Source of the DNA: Chloroflexota bacterium
GTDB lineage: Bacteria > Chloroflexota > Limnocylindria > Limnocylindrales > CSP1-4
DNA length: 26,234 bases
Assembly (NCBI GenBank): GCA_021786915.1
Contig: JAJYMP010000198.1
Span: forward strand, 1 to 26,234
Reading direction: 5' to 3'
Below, one piece after another: positions 9,046 through 17,941 of this stretch; the stretch's first letter is position 1, and each line of letters opens with the position of its first letter. A program made the translations under genes and the position numbers. The notes under the pieces were generated by a model. It was not told the DNA's origin. It saw only the letters and a program-made list of their open reading frames with translations, and made no database searches.

Positions 9046-11586
9046 TCAGGACGCCCCGTAGCGCCGAATCCCCTCGAGCCTCGTTCGCTTGAGCAGGAGC
9101 GCGTTGACCGCCACGAGGAATGAGCTGCCGGCCATGCTGATCGCGGCGATCTCGGGGCGCAGGAGGAGCCCGAACAGCGGGTAGAACAGGCCGGCCGCGA
9201 TGGGGAAGGCGACCGTGTTGTACCCGACGGCCCACCAGAGGTTCTGGCGCATCTTCCGGACCGTCGCCCGCGAGAGCGCGATCGCCCCGAGCACGTCGAC
9301 GGGATCGCTCTTCATGAGCACGACGTCGGCGGTCTCGACCGCGACGTCCGTCCCTGCCCCGATCGCCACACCCACGTCGGCCTGTGCGAGCGCCGGCGCA
9401 TCGTTGATGCCGTCGCCGACCATCGCGACGAGCTTGCCCGTCGCCTGCAGCTCCTTCACCTTGTCAGCCTTCTGACCCGGGAGCACTTCAGCGAACACGG
9501 TATCCAGGCTGAGCTCGCGCGCGATCCGTTCCGCAGTGGCCCGGTTGTCCCCGGTCAGCATGGCGACCTGGATGCCGAGGTTATGCAGGCGATCGATGGC
9601 CTCCTTCGCCGTGGGCCGCACAGCGTCCGCGATCGCGATCAGGCCGGCGGCCTCGCCGTCGACCGCCACTCGCACCACGGTCCGCCCGGCGCCTTCGAGC
9701 TCGTCGGCGCGCGACCGCAACACCCCGAAGTCGATCGCGCGATCGCCCATGAGCTTCGCGTTGCCCACGAGCACGAAGCGGTTGTCGATTCGCGCCTCCA
9801 GCCCGTGCCCCGGGATTGCGCGGAAGTCGGTTGCGTCGGATAGGGCAAGGCTGCGCGCCTTCGCCGCATCGACGACCGCGGCGGCAAGGGGATGCTCGCT
9901 CCAGCCCTCGGCCGAAGCGGCGAGGCGCAGGAGCTCGTCCTCGTCGACGGGGTTGGAGGACGCCACCAGCTCCACCACCTGCGGCTGGCCGACGGTGAGC
10001 GTCCCGGTCTTGTCGAAGATGACAGCCCCGACCTTGGACGCCTGCTCGAGCGCAGTAGCGTTCTTGAACAGGATTCCGTTGAGGGCGCCCAGGCCTGTCC
10101 CGACCATGATGGCGGTCGGCGTCGCGAGCCCGAGGGCATCGGGGCAGGCAATGATGACCACGGTGATGGCGAGCGTCAGGGCAAAGATGAACGTCGCGCC
10201 GCCGAGGGTGTACCAGCCGAGGAACGTCAGCAGGCCGAAGACGACCGCCGCCGCGACAAGCCACTGGGCCGCCCGGTCGGCGAGCCGCTGGGCCGGCGCC
10301 TTCGAGTTCTGGGCGAGCTGCACGAGGCGAACGATCTGGGCGAGGGCGGTGTCCGCGCCCACCTTGGTGGCCCGGAAGCGGAACGTGCCCGTCTTGTTGA
10401 TGGTCGCGCCGATCACGTTCGAGCCGGCTGTCTTCTCCACGGGCACGCTCTCGCCGGTGATCATCGACTCGTCGACCGACGAGGATCCCTCGATCACGAC
10501 GCCGTCGACGGGGACCTTGTCGCCGGGGCGGATCACCACCACGTCGTCGAGGACGACCTCGGAGGTCGGAACCTCGACGGGCTCGCCGTTACGGATCACG
10601 GTGGCCTTCGGTGGCGCGAGGTCGAGCAGCGCCCGGATCGCGTCCGAGGCCCCTGACCGGGCCCGCATCTCGAGCCAGTGGCCGAACAGGACGAACGCCA
10701 GGAGGACGACCGACGCCTCGTAGAAGACCTCTCCACGGAAGAGGAACGTCGCCGCGACGCTGAACAGGTACCCGCTGCCGACCGACAGCGCGACGAGCAC
10801 GGACATGTCGAGGGTGCGGTGGCGCAGGGCGCGATACGCACCCACGAAGAACATCTGCCCGCTCCACAGCACCGCGGGCGTCGAAAGCAGGAAGAGGAGG
10901 ATCCTCGAGTCGGCACCGAATGGGGTCGCAAGGCGGATCCCGAAGGCCTCGGTGGCGAGGGGCGAGTAGAGGAAGACGGGGATCGCCAGCGCGAACGCGA
11001 CGAGGAAACGGTTCCGCATGTCGCGGACCATGTCCGCCATGCTCATGCCGGCGCCGTGACCCATCTCGTGGGCCATCTGCGCCATCTCGCCTTCGACCGG
11101 CGCAGCGGTCATCGCGTGCCCGGCGTGGTCCCCGGCGGGTGCTGCGGGCGCGATGTGCGCAGCGTGCTCGACGACCTGCGGTGCGACCACGGGCGCGGCC
11201 TGGTCGACGGGAGCAGGAGTCGCCTGGGCGACGGCTTCTGCCGCGGGAAGGCCCGCCACCGTCGTGTCGGCCCCTCCGACTGCCGGCGCAACAGCTGGCG
11301 CGTGGATCGCCCCGTGCGGGGCCGCGCGGCCGATGGCGGCCGGCACGTCTTCCCGGCACAGGTTGCAGGGAACGATCTCGCCTCCGCACCCGCACCCGAA
11401 CTCCCCGATGAGCGTCCGGATGCCATCGGCGGTCACGCTCGCGTCGTCGTACGTGACGGATACCGTCTGCGAGACGGCGTTCGCCTCGGCGCGCTCGATG
11501 CCCCTCTGCCGGCCCAGGAACTCCTCCAGGGCACTCGCCGTGCTTGCCCGCAGCAGGCCGCTCGCTTCAAAGACCCCGCTGGTCAT
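9046..11586 (-). CDS. P1B-type ATPase with CPD membrane metal site and His/Met-rich N-terminus
   Basis: An 846-residue heavy-metal ATPase. Core motifs are intact: TGES 377-380, DKTGT 525-529, SEHPL 563-567, GDGIND 724-729. The helix-6 metal motif is [11 protein letters not shown] (481-491) instead of CPC or CPH; the codon is GAT, clearly read. The N-terminus has a fold like a metal-binding domain (about 5-62) but no CxxC. It then has a Cys cluster CGCGGE...PCNLC (65, 67, 74, 77), an Ala/Pro linker, and a His/Met-rich stretch ([23 protein letters not shown]; about 153-185) like that of CopB pumps. Cu or Ag export is most likely but specificity is open. The ATG at 11586 is preceded by GGAG at 7 bases; a start at 11631 is possible. 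Confidence 0.92.
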   Translation of the reverse strand: MTSGVFEASGLLRASTASALEEFLGRQRGIERAEANAVSQTVSVTYDDASVTADGIRTLIGEFGCGCGGEIVPCNLCREDVPAAIGRAAPHGAIHAPAVAPAVGGADTTVAGLPAAEAVAQATPAPVDQAAPVVAPQVVEHAAHIAPAAPAGDHAGHAMTAAPVEGEMAQMAHEMGHGAGMSMADMVRDMRNRFLVAFALAIPVFLYSPLATEAFGIRLATPFGADSRILLFLLSTPAVLWSGQMFFVGAYRALRHRTLDMSVLVALSVGSGYLFSVAATFLFRGEVFYEASVVLLAFVLFGHWLEMRARSGASDAIRALLDLAPPKATVIRNGEPVEVPTSEVVLDDVVVIRPGDKVPVDGVVIEGSSSVDESMITGESVPVEKTAGSNVIGATINKTGTFRFRATKVGADTALAQIVRLVQLAQNSKAPAQRLADRAAQWLVAAAVVFGLLTFLGWYTLGGATFIFALTLAITVVIIACPDALGLATPTAIMVGTGLGALNGILFKNATALEQASKVGAVIFDKTGTLTVGQPQVVELVASSNPVDEDELLRLAASAEGWSEHPLAAAVVDAAKARSLALSDATDFRAIPGHGLEARIDNRFVLVGNAKLMGDRAIDFGVLRSRADELEGAGRTVVRVAVDGEAAGLIAIADAVRPTAKEAIDRLHNLGIQVAMLTGDNRATAERIARELSLDTVFAEVLPGQKADKVKELQATGKLVAMVGDGINDAPALAQADVGVAIGAGTDVAVETADVVLMKSDPVDVLGAIALSRATVRKMRQNLWWAVGYNTVAFPIAAGLFYPLFGLLLRPEIAAISMAGSSFLVAVNALLLKRTRLEGIRRYGAS

Positions 11587-11952
11587 CGTCTGCTCCAATC
11601 CCCTGGCGGCCCCACGCCGCAGCCTGCTCACTCCGGACGTCCAGACTCATGCATATCGTCCGTCCCGCGCGCGGTCCCTTCGAGGGGGCTGCCCGCGTGA
11701 TTCACGGTGCTCGGGCAGGCTGAGCGCGCGATGAGGCCCAACTGAGAAGGTCGGGGTTGCGCGCCTGTCATCCGCATTCTCACACTCGGCGCTCAGGTGC
11801 ATCTCAGCTTGGCCGGGCTAACTCCTTCTGCAACCACCACGGTCGGCCGCGTCCCTTCCGCGACCAACCGAATCACTTCCCCCGGCCCTGACCGGGGACA
11901 GGCAGCAAGGGCCGGCATCGCCGGCCCTTGCTCGTTTCGGGATCTCGGCGCG
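11587..11952 (+). other. Divergent intergenic region with structured vanW leader
   Basis: This 366-base gap separates the ATPase (minus) from the VanW gene (plus). The right part holds three related segments: CCGGCCCT (11882-11889), AGGGCCGG (11908-11915) and CCGGCCCTTGC (11921-11931). The middle one can pair with either neighbour. A further hairpin CCCCGG/CCGGGG is at 11880-11897. I saw no known aptamer class and no convincing promoter elements. Confidence 0.5.
11905..11931 (+). terminator. Intrinsic-terminator-like hairpin in the vanW leader
   Basis: A perfect 12-bp stem, GCAAGGGCCGGC with its complement, closes a 3-base ATC loop and is followed by TCGTTT. It ends 21 bases before the VanW start, with no gene end nearby for it to serve. 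Its left arm can instead pair with 11882-11889, so it looks like an attenuator. Function is inference. Confidence 0.55.
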
Positions 11953-13839
11953 ATGAACCTCGGCTCGAACCGCGACGGTCGCCGCCCCTCCGCGTGGCGG
12001 ACACTCCTTGCACGGTTGGTGCTCGCGAGCCTCGTGGTCACGGCGCTCGTCGCCGGGTTCCTGATCGGATACCAGCAGGCGTTCGCCGATCGCGTGATCC
12101 CCGGCGTGAGGGTCGGAAGCGTGGACATCGGCGGGCTCGATCGCGCGGCCGCCGAGGCCCGGCTCCGCGCCTCGCTGCCCGATCCATCCCAGGGCGCGCT
12201 CGTGGTCCGTTCTCGCGGCCGTGACGAGACCATCTCCTTCGCGGGCCTCGGGCGCCGGTACGACCTCCCGGCAATCGTGGAGCGCGCGATGGCTCCGGGA
12301 CATTCCGGCGGCGTTCTCGACCGTTCCGTCGAGGACGTCCGCACCCTCCTCCGGGGCGCCTCCGTGGACGTCGTGCTGGTCGCCGATCAGCAGGCGCTGG
12401 AGGCGGCACTCGCGTCAGCCGCGGCGCGGGCAGGACATCCCGTCACCAACGCGTCGGCCCGGCTCGGGACTGACGGCGCGTCGTTCGTTGCCGTGCCGGA
12501 CGAGCAGGGGCACGTCATCGAGCTGTCGGGTGCGACCGCAAAGGCGCGCCGGCTCCTCACGACGCCGGGGCTTGCCGGGCCCGTGCTCCCTCTCGACGCC
12601 GTCCCGATGCAGCCGGCGGTGACCACGCAGGCGGCGCAGGCCGCCGCCGCGAGGGCGACCCTGTGGACGAGCGCGGACCTCGCGCTCCGGGACCCGACGA
12701 ACCCGTCGTTCAGCGCCACGATCTCGAGCTCGACGCTACGTACCTGGGTCGCGTTCACGACCGATCCCGGCGGCGCGTACGGCCCGACGATCGACACGTC
12801 CGCGGCACGCAGCTCGCTCGCCGGGATCGCACCGCGGGTCGCCCGTCCGCCCGTGGATGCCGCCTTCACAGTCGGCGACGGCAAGCGGATCGGGGTGCGG
12901 GTGGGACGCGACGGTGCCGCCCTCGACGTGCCGACGACCATCAGTCGGATCGCCGCCGCCCTGGGTGGCCGGGCCGCTTCGGGTCCCCCGCCCGTTGCCG
13001 AGATCGCCCTCACCGCCGTGCCGCCCACGCTCACGACCGAAGAGGCCGAGAAGACGGCTCCCCTCATGGTCCTCGTCTCCTCGTGGATGACGAAGTACGT
13101 CCCCGGGATCGCGAACTACTGGGGCCGCAACATCGCGATCCCCGCCGCGAAGCTCGACGGGTACGTGATCCAGCCGGGCGCGTGGTTCAGCTTCTGGGGA
13201 GCGGTGGGGGAGCCGACCGTCGAGCAGGGGTACGGTCCGGGCGGGGCGATCATCAACGGCCGCACGCAGGAGACCGGCGCGCTCGCGGGCGGCATCTGCA
13301 GCACGTCCACGACGCTGTTCAACGCCGCGGCCCGGGCCGGGCTCGAGATCGGCAAGCGCGCGGCGCACTACTACTACATCGATCGATACCCCGTCGGCCT
13401 CGACGCCACTGTCTTCATGTCGCCCGGCTACGTCCAGGACCTCACGTTCCGAAACGACACCGCGAACCCGATCCTCATTCGCGGCCTCAACGGCCCGGGG
13501 ACCGTGACGTTCCAGCTGTGGAGCGTGCCGCTCGATCGGAGCGTCACGTTCAGCGCGCCGATCGTGCGGAACTACCAGGCGGCACGCGACACGGTCGAGG
13601 AGGTGACGTCGCTGCCGCCGGGGGCACAGCAGCGGGTCGAGTACCCGGCTGCAGGCTTCGATTCGTGGGTCACACGGACGGTGCGGGACGCGACGGGGGC
13701 TGTGATCCACCGGGAAACCTTCTTCTCGCACTACAGCCGGGTGGACGGGATCGTCGAGGTCGGAGTGCGGCCTCCGGCGTCGCCCCCTGCCTCGTCGCCG
13801 CCTGGGTCGGCGTCTCCGACTCCGGGCGCTGCTCCCTGA
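11953..13839 (+). CDS. VanW-family protein with peptidoglycan-binding region
   Basis: A 628-residue membrane-anchored envelope protein. One helix at about 18-42 (LARLVLASLVVTALVAGFLIGY) anchors it, leaving the rest outside. A region starting IPGVRVGSVDIGGLDRAAAEARL fits the YoaR-like N-terminal repeat, followed by a putative peptidoglycan-binding region. The VanW domain lies at about 369-511 and shows PGAWFSFWGAVGEPT, GGAIINGRTQETGALAGGICSTSTTLFNAA and DATVFMSPGYVQDLTFRNDT. The tail is Pro/Ser-rich. VanW was named from vancomycin-resistance clusters but its activity is not established and there is no vanHAX here. The ATG at 11953 places the start just before the helix; there is no strong ribosome-binding site. 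Confidence 0.9.
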   Translation: MNLGSNRDGRRPSAWRTLLARLVLASLVVTALVAGFLIGYQQAFADRVIPGVRVGSVDIGGLDRAAAEARLRASLPDPSQGALVVRSRGRDETISFAGLGRRYDLPAIVERAMAPGHSGGVLDRSVEDVRTLLRGASVDVVLVADQQALEAALASAAARAGHPVTNASARLGTDGASFVAVPDEQGHVIELSGATAKARRLLTTPGLAGPVLPLDAVPMQPAVTTQAAQAAAARATLWTSADLALRDPTNPSFSATISSSTLRTWVAFTTDPGGAYGPTIDTSAARSSLAGIAPRVARPPVDAAFTVGDGKRIGVRVGRDGAALDVPTTISRIAAALGGRAASGPPPVAEIALTAVPPTLTTEEAEKTAPLMVLVSSWMTKYVPGIANYWGRNIAIPAAKLDGYVIQPGAWFSFWGAVGEPTVEQGYGPGGAIINGRTQETGALAGGICSTSTTLFNAAARAGLEIGKRAAHYYYIDRYPVGLDATVFMSPGYVQDLTFRNDTANPILIRGLNGPGTVTFQLWSVPLDRSVTFSAPIVRNYQAARDTVEEVTSLPPGAQQRVEYPAAGFDSWVTRTVRDATGAVIHRETFFSHYSRVDGIVEVGVRPPASPPASSPPGSASPTPGAAP

Positions 13840-13841
13840 TC

Positions 13842-13878
13842 CGGCCGCCGACTCGCCCCGTTGCAGCACCGGCGGCCG
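13842..13878 (+). terminator. Hairpin after the VanW gene
   Basis: CGGCCGCCG (13842-13850) and CGGCGGCCG (13870-13878) form a perfect 9-bp stem with a 19-base loop, starting three bases after the VanW stop. No T-run follows. Position suggests transcription termination. The rest of the gap to 14109 shows nothing I can name. Confidence 0.45.
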
Positions 13879-14108
13879 CGATGGTGATCGCGACACGGGT
13901 GACGCGAGCATGGCCGGCTTCGATCCCGCTCAGTTGGCCGTCAGCGCGGGCCGGCTCACGCAGAGCAAGATGAGGAGCCTGGACAACCCCGTCTGTTGTC
14001 TGGCCGGTCCGTGCCGCCCTGTCACGGCCGACGACCCGGACCCACCTTCTGCGCGGGTTCCAAGCTGGTCCTCATCGGGGGCTCAGCCACGCCTCCGACG
14101 ATGCCCAC

Positions 14109-15026
14109 ATGACTCGCACCCATACCGGGCGTTCCGCCCGCTCTCTCCCCGCCGACCCCGGGCTCACGGCCCGGATCGGCCTCACCGTCCTGTTGCTGGC
14201 GGCCGTCTACGCCGCCTTCGTGGCCGTGCTGTGGTCGGCCGGCGGGAGCGTCGTCCTGATCGCGATCGTCATCGCCGGCCTCGCGATCGCTCAGTACTTC
14301 TACTCGGACCGCCTGGTGCTCGCGGCGATGGGCGCTCGCCAGGTTACCCGCGCCGAGGCACCGGAGCTGGTCGACCGCGTCGAGCGGCTGGCCGCCCAGT
14401 TCGACCTCCCGATGCCCCGGGTCGCGCTCATCGACTCGGACGTGCCGAACGCGATGGCGACCGGGCGCGATCCCTCGCACTCAGTGGTCGCGGTAACGAC
14501 CGGTATCCTCCACCGCCTGGACGGCGAGGAGCTGGACGCCGTGCTCGCGCACGAGCTCAGCCACGTGCGCCACCGCGACGCGGCGGTCCTCACGATGGCC
14601 GCCGTCTTCGCGACCGTGGCCTCCTTCATCGTGCAGATGGGGTTCTGGCTGGGACTGGGCGGCGGTGAGCGCGACCGCGACGGACGCTCGAGCATCGTCT
14701 TCGTGTACCTCGCCTCGCTCGTGGTGTGGCTGGTCAGCTTCCTGCTCATCCGCGCCCTCTCGCGCTACCGCGAGCTGGCGGCGGACCGCGGCTCCGCGAT
14801 CATGACCGGCGCCCCCTCGCAGCTTGCCTCGGCCCTGGTCAAGATCAGCGGCGCGATGGAGCGCATCCCCGACGCCGACCTGCGGACCGTGGAGCCCGCC
14901 AGCGCGCTCATGCTGGTGCCGGCCTTCAGCCGCCAGTCGCTCATCGGCATCCTTTCCACGCACCCCTCTCTGGACGCCCGGCTGGCCCAGCTGCGCCGCC
15001 TCGAGGCCGAGGGTCTCGCGCGATGA
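14109..15026 (+). CDS. htpX: Membrane metalloprotease HtpX (M48)
   Basis: A zinc endopeptidase of the M48 family that cleaves damaged membrane proteins; 305 residues. Two N-terminal helices (about 22-42 and 46-64) precede the active-site motif HELSH (148-152). Two more helices (about 162-182 and 196-215) come before the third ligand in RYRELAADRGSA (E222). The end, STHPSLDARLAQLRRLE, is typical of HtpX. The ATG at 14109 lacks a clear ribosome-binding site. It begins an operon with psp genes, which fits envelope-stress duty, and its stop overlaps the next start (ATGA). Confidence 0.93.
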   Translation: MTRTHTGRSARSLPADPGLTARIGLTVLLLAAVYAAFVAVLWSAGGSVVLIAIVIAGLAIAQYFYSDRLVLAAMGARQVTRAEAPELVDRVERLAAQFDLPMPRVALIDSDVPNAMATGRDPSHSVVAVTTGILHRLDGEELDAVLAHELSHVRHRDAAVLTMAAVFATVASFIVQMGFWLGLGGGERDRDGRSSIVFVYLASLVVWLVSFLLIRALSRYRELAADRGSAIMTGAPSQLASALVKISGAMERIPDADLRTVEPASALMLVPAFSRQSLIGILSTHPSLDARLAQLRRLEAEGLAR

Positions 15027-15769
15027 GCCTGCTCGACACGCTCTTCGGCGGCACCCGCCAGGTCCGCTCGCGGGAGGAGCAGCTCGTGGCGCTCTCCACC
15101 GCGGCGGTGACGCTCCAGGCCGAGCTCGGCCTCGTCCCCTCCGGCCAGGCCGGCCTGGTCATCCGCCCGATCGACTCGGAGGCGTATCGCCGGGCCGAAT
15201 CGGAGCTGGCACGGCTGCTCGAGATCGCGGGGCGCGAGACGGGCTCGACCATCACCGAGCGGAGCGACGCGTACGGGTATCGCTGGGTGGTGGTGTCTGA
15301 CGACGCGATCGCGGACCTCGTCTCCACCGTGTACAGCGTCAGCCTCCAGCTGCGCGACGCGGGGTTCGGCGACCAGGTGCTGGCCGCAGCGTTCGGGTTC
15401 CGTGCCGCCGACGGGCGGCACGTGGCGTTCCTCTACAACTTCAAGCGGGCGGCGTTCTACCCGTTCGTGCCCGGCGCCGACGGCGCCACCCGCGACACGG
15501 CGCACGAGCTGCAGCTCGCGGCCGCGCTCTCGCGCGAGCTGCCCATCGAGCGCGACCAGACGCGCTGGTATCCGATGTGGGGCATGCCGCTCGACGGCGC
15601 GCCGCCGGCGCGCCCGGCCGGCTCTCCCGAGGTCCTGCCGGGCCACGAGGGGCACGCGGGTGCGCACCCGGTCTCTTCGGACCACCACGATCACCAAGGC
15701 GGCCATGGCACGGGCCACGGCTGCGGATCCGGCGGCGACGACGTATCCCCGCGCCGCCGCGGCTGCTAA
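15023..15769 (+). CDS. pspAB: PspA-associated protein PspAB with His-rich tail
   Basis: A 248-residue soluble protein matching the PspAB family, which accompanies PspA and HtpX in actinobacteria and Chloroflexota; its biochemical role is unknown. The first 195 residues carry the family-like part (MSLLDTLFGGTRQV to RWYPMWGMPLDG). After it comes a tail with eight His in about 25 residues (208, 211, 215, 221, 222, 224, 228, 232), plus Cys 234 and a C-terminal Cys 248, which looks able to bind metal. The start overlaps the htpX stop (ATGA) and GAGGG lies upstream, so translation is probably coupled. Confidence 0.85.
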   Translation: MSLLDTLFGGTRQVRSREEQLVALSTAAVTLQAELGLVPSGQAGLVIRPIDSEAYRRAESELARLLEIAGRETGSTITERSDAYGYRWVVVSDDAIADLVSTVYSVSLQLRDAGFGDQVLAAAFGFRAADGRHVAFLYNFKRAAFYPFVPGADGATRDTAHELQLAAALSRELPIERDQTRWYPMWGMPLDGAPPARPAGSPEVLPGHEGHAGAHPVSSDHHDHQGGHGTGHGCGSGGDDVSPRRRGC

Positions 15770-15812
15770 CGCCGCATCCGGCGTCCCCATCCACCACACG
15801 GAGGTATCCCCC

Positions 15813-16541
15813 ATGGGGCTCTTCAACCGCACGAAGACCATCGTAGAGGCGAAGCTCAACGCGATCATCGGCGCCGCAGAGGATCCGCGCGAGACGCTTG
15901 ACCTGTCGTACGAGAAGCAGCGCGACATGCTCCAGCAGGTGCAGCGCGGCCTCATCGAGGTCACCACCGCCAAGCGCCGCCTGCAGCTCCAGGCCGCGCA
16001 GCTCGAGTCGGGCATCCGCGACGCCGACGAGCAGGCCCGCCGGGCGCTCGCCGCGGGGCGCGAGGACCTCGCGCGGACCGCCCTCGAGCGCAAGCAGCTC
16101 CTGGCGAGCCAGCAGGCCGGCCTCGAGCAGCAGATCGCCGCCGTGCAGGCGCAGCAGGACAAGCTGACGGCGGCCGAGGCCCGCCTGTCGGCGAAGATCG
16201 AGGCCTTCCGCAACCAGAAGGAGGTCATCAAGGCGCAGTACTCGGCGTCGGAGGCCGAGGTGAAGATCGGCGAGGCGTTCACCGGCGTGTCCGAGGAGAT
16301 GGCCGACGTGGGGCTGGCGGTGGACCGCGCCACGACCAAGACCCAGGAGATGCAGGCCCGCGCAGGTGCGATCGACGAGCTGGTCTCGACCGGCGCCCTG
16401 AGCGACGTCTCAGCTGCGTCCGACCCAGTCCAGGCCGAGCTCGACCGCACCACGCGCAATGCGTCGGTGGAAACCGAGCTCGCGGCGCTCAAGCAGTCGC
16501 TCGCCTCGGCGTCCGCGGCGTCGGGAGGCGCCGGGCGATGA
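15813..16541 (+). CDS. pspA: PspA/IM30 (ESCRT-III-like) membrane stress protein
   Basis: A 242-residue peripheral membrane protein that polymerises on and repairs stressed inner membrane. MGLFNRTKTIVEAKLNAII is the amphipathic N-terminal helix plus the start of the core. Residues about 25-215 are almost entirely charged helical coiled coil (for example RRLQLQAAQLESGIRDADEQ). The Ala/Ser-rich C-terminus is likely disordered. GGAGGT lies 7 bases before the ATG, the strongest ribosome-binding site of this operon, consistent with a structural protein made in larger amount. Neighbouring htpX, pspAB and pspAA support the call. No pspF or pspBC is present. Confidence 0.94.
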   Translation: MGLFNRTKTIVEAKLNAIIGAAEDPRETLDLSYEKQRDMLQQVQRGLIEVTTAKRRLQLQAAQLESGIRDADEQARRALAAGREDLARTALERKQLLASQQAGLEQQIAAVQAQQDKLTAAEARLSAKIEAFRNQKEVIKAQYSASEAEVKIGEAFTGVSEEMADVGLAVDRATTKTQEMQARAGAIDELVSTGALSDVSAASDPVQAELDRTTRNASVETELAALKQSLASASAASGGAGR

Positions 16542-16596
16542 TCGGGCGCGTGCTGAGATGGATCCTCTGCCGCCTGGGCATCCACCAGAGGACCGC

Positions 16597-16887
16597 ATGA
16601 TGATCGTCCGCATCCTCCATGAAGGGCAGTACCGCCTGCCCGACTCCGCCGCGTGGCAGCTGCAGCAGCTCGACGAGCGCATCACCCAGGCCGCGCAACG
16701 CGAGGAGCGCGTGGCCCTTCGCGACGCCTTCGAGGAGCTGGTCGGCTTCGTCAGGGGCCAGGGCGACCGGCTGGACGATGCGCACCTGGGGTCGTCCGAC
16801 GTCGTACTGCCCGCAGCCGACGCCGACTTCGAAGAGATCCGCTCGTTGCTGAGGGCGGATGGCCTGATCCCCGGCGGCACGTCATGA
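16597..16887 (+). CDS. pspAA: PspA-associated protein PspAA
   Basis: A 96-residue soluble protein. MIVRILHEGQYRLPDSAAWQLQQLD at the start and SSDVVLPAADADFEEIRSLL followed by GLIPG at the end are the hallmarks of PspAA, a small partner of PspA with no known enzymatic activity. AGAGGA lies 4-9 bases before the ATG at 16597; the adjacent ATG at 16600 is equally possible. Its stop overlaps the next start (ATGA). Confidence 0.88.
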   Translation: MMIVRILHEGQYRLPDSAAWQLQQLDERITQAAQREERVALRDAFEELVGFVRGQGDRLDDAHLGSSDVVLPAADADFEEIRSLLRADGLIPGGTS

Positions 16888-17216
16888 GCAAGTTCGGCGG
16901 CGTGCTCGCGCTCGTCCTCATCGTCGGGGTGCTGCTCTTCGGGATCGTGTGGGGCCTCGTCACGTGGGCGGCGACGCTCCTCGGCGTGGTGCTCCTGGCG
17001 GGCTTCGCCGGGGACCTGATCTCCGGAAGCCGCGTCCGCGCGAGCCTGATCCTCCCCGCCGGCCTCGTCGGCGTGCTCATCGCGCTCGCGGCCGTCGATG
17101 TCCTGCGGTTGCCCGCACTGGTGAGCCTGGCGGGCGTTCCCGTCGTCTGGGCAGTACTGGGCGCTACCGCCGCGATCCTCGCGGGAGGCGGTGTGGCGGC
17201 GCGCCGAGGCGTGTGA
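16884..17216 (+). CDS. Small membrane protein of the psp operon
   Basis: A 110-residue hydrophobic protein with about four helices (about 5-25, 28-46, 57-75 and 80-103) and short loops; the only charged stretches are SGSRVRAS and the RRGV end. I do not recognise a family. It overlaps pspAA by 4 bases (ATGA) and the next gene by 4 bases (GTGA), so it is surely part of the operon and may dock PspA or its partners at the membrane. Confidence 0.8.
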   Translation: MSKFGGVLALVLIVGVLLFGIVWGLVTWAATLLGVVLLAGFAGDLISGSRVRASLILPAGLVGVLIALAAVDVLRLPALVSLAGVPVVWAVLGATAAILAGGGVAARRGV

Positions 17217-17908
17217 CGGGCGTCGGGGCGCCAGGACCCGACGATCGCGGACCGGCCCCGGCCTTTCGTGCCGGCATTGTTGACGTCGCCGCACCCGTCG
17301 TGATCGTCGGCGCCGCGCTGGCCATTGCTCCTCACCCCGGTTGGATCGGCTTCGAGCAGGAGCGGAGCGGTGTTCCGGCGCTCACGGGTTTCACGCGCGA
17401 CGAGGTCAGGCGCGTCACTGCCGGCATCCTGTCCGACCTCGTGGTCGGGCCGCCCTCGTTCGCCGTGTCGATCGATGGTCGCCCCGTCCTCGATGCCGCC
17501 GAACGTGCGCACATGGCCGATGTGCGGCGCCTGCTCCTCGCGTTCGGCGCCGTCGTGGCGCTCGCGTTCGTGGCCCTCGTCACGGTGCTGGTGCCCGACC
17601 GACGCCAGCCCTTGGCATGGCGGGGGGTGTCGCGCGGCGCCACGGTTCTCGCGGTGGTGATTGCCGTCGCCGGCGCGTGGGTCCTCATCTCGTTCGACAC
17701 GGCGTTCGTGGCGTTCCACCTGGTCACCTTCCCACAGGGCGACTTCGCCTTCGACCCCCTCACGCAGCGCCTGGTGCAGCTCTTTCCCGAACGATTCTGG
17801 TCGGACGCGGCCGTCGCGATGGGGTTGCTCCTCCTCGCCATGCCCGGCGCCACCGCCGCCCTCGCCGAACGACGCGCGGGTCGCCTGTCGAGGGCCACGG
17901 GGGCTTGA
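17213..17908 (+). CDS. DUF1461 (TIGR01906-type) integral membrane protein
   Basis: A 231-residue membrane protein with helices near 20-40, 103-125, 136-158 and 203-222. The pattern FTRDEVRRVTAGILSDLVVG, then HMADVRRLL, then AFVAFHLVTFPQGDFAFDP and LVQLFPERFW, is the DUF1461 family layout; the function is unknown. GTG at 17213 overlaps the preceding stop (GTGA). The -35 element of the next gene's promoter overlaps this gene's stop codon. Confidence 0.85.
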   Translation: MTGVGAPGPDDRGPAPAFRAGIVDVAAPVVIVGAALAIAPHPGWIGFEQERSGVPALTGFTRDEVRRVTAGILSDLVVGPPSFAVSIDGRPVLDAAERAHMADVRRLLLAFGAVVALAFVALVTVLVPDRRQPLAWRGVSRGATVLAVVIAVAGAWVLISFDTAFVAFHLVTFPQGDFAFDPLTQRLVQLFPERFWSDAAVAMGLLLLAMPGATAALAERRAGRLSRATGA

Positions 17909-17935
17909 CCCTGTAGCGGTTACAGGGCGTACGGT
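17905..17935 (+). promoter_or_regulatory. MerR-type promoter/operator with 19-bp spacer
   Basis: TTGACC (17905-17910) and TACGGT (17930-17935) are separated by exactly 19 bases, the over-long spacing that MerR-family activators correct by twisting DNA. The spacer carries the dyad CCCTGTA-N5-TACAGGG (17909-17927). The A of the merR ATG (17942) is seven bases after the -10, so the transcript may be leaderless. The gene downstream is a merR, making this its own operator. Confidence 0.85.
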
Positions 17936-17941
17936 GCGTGC

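Noticed and set aside
13369..13380. TACTAC repeats
   Set aside because: They lie in the vanW coding sequence and simply encode consecutive Tyr residues.
11953..13839. Vancomycin resistance locus
   Set aside because: Only a VanW-family protein is present; there is no vanH, vanA, vanX or two-component pair.
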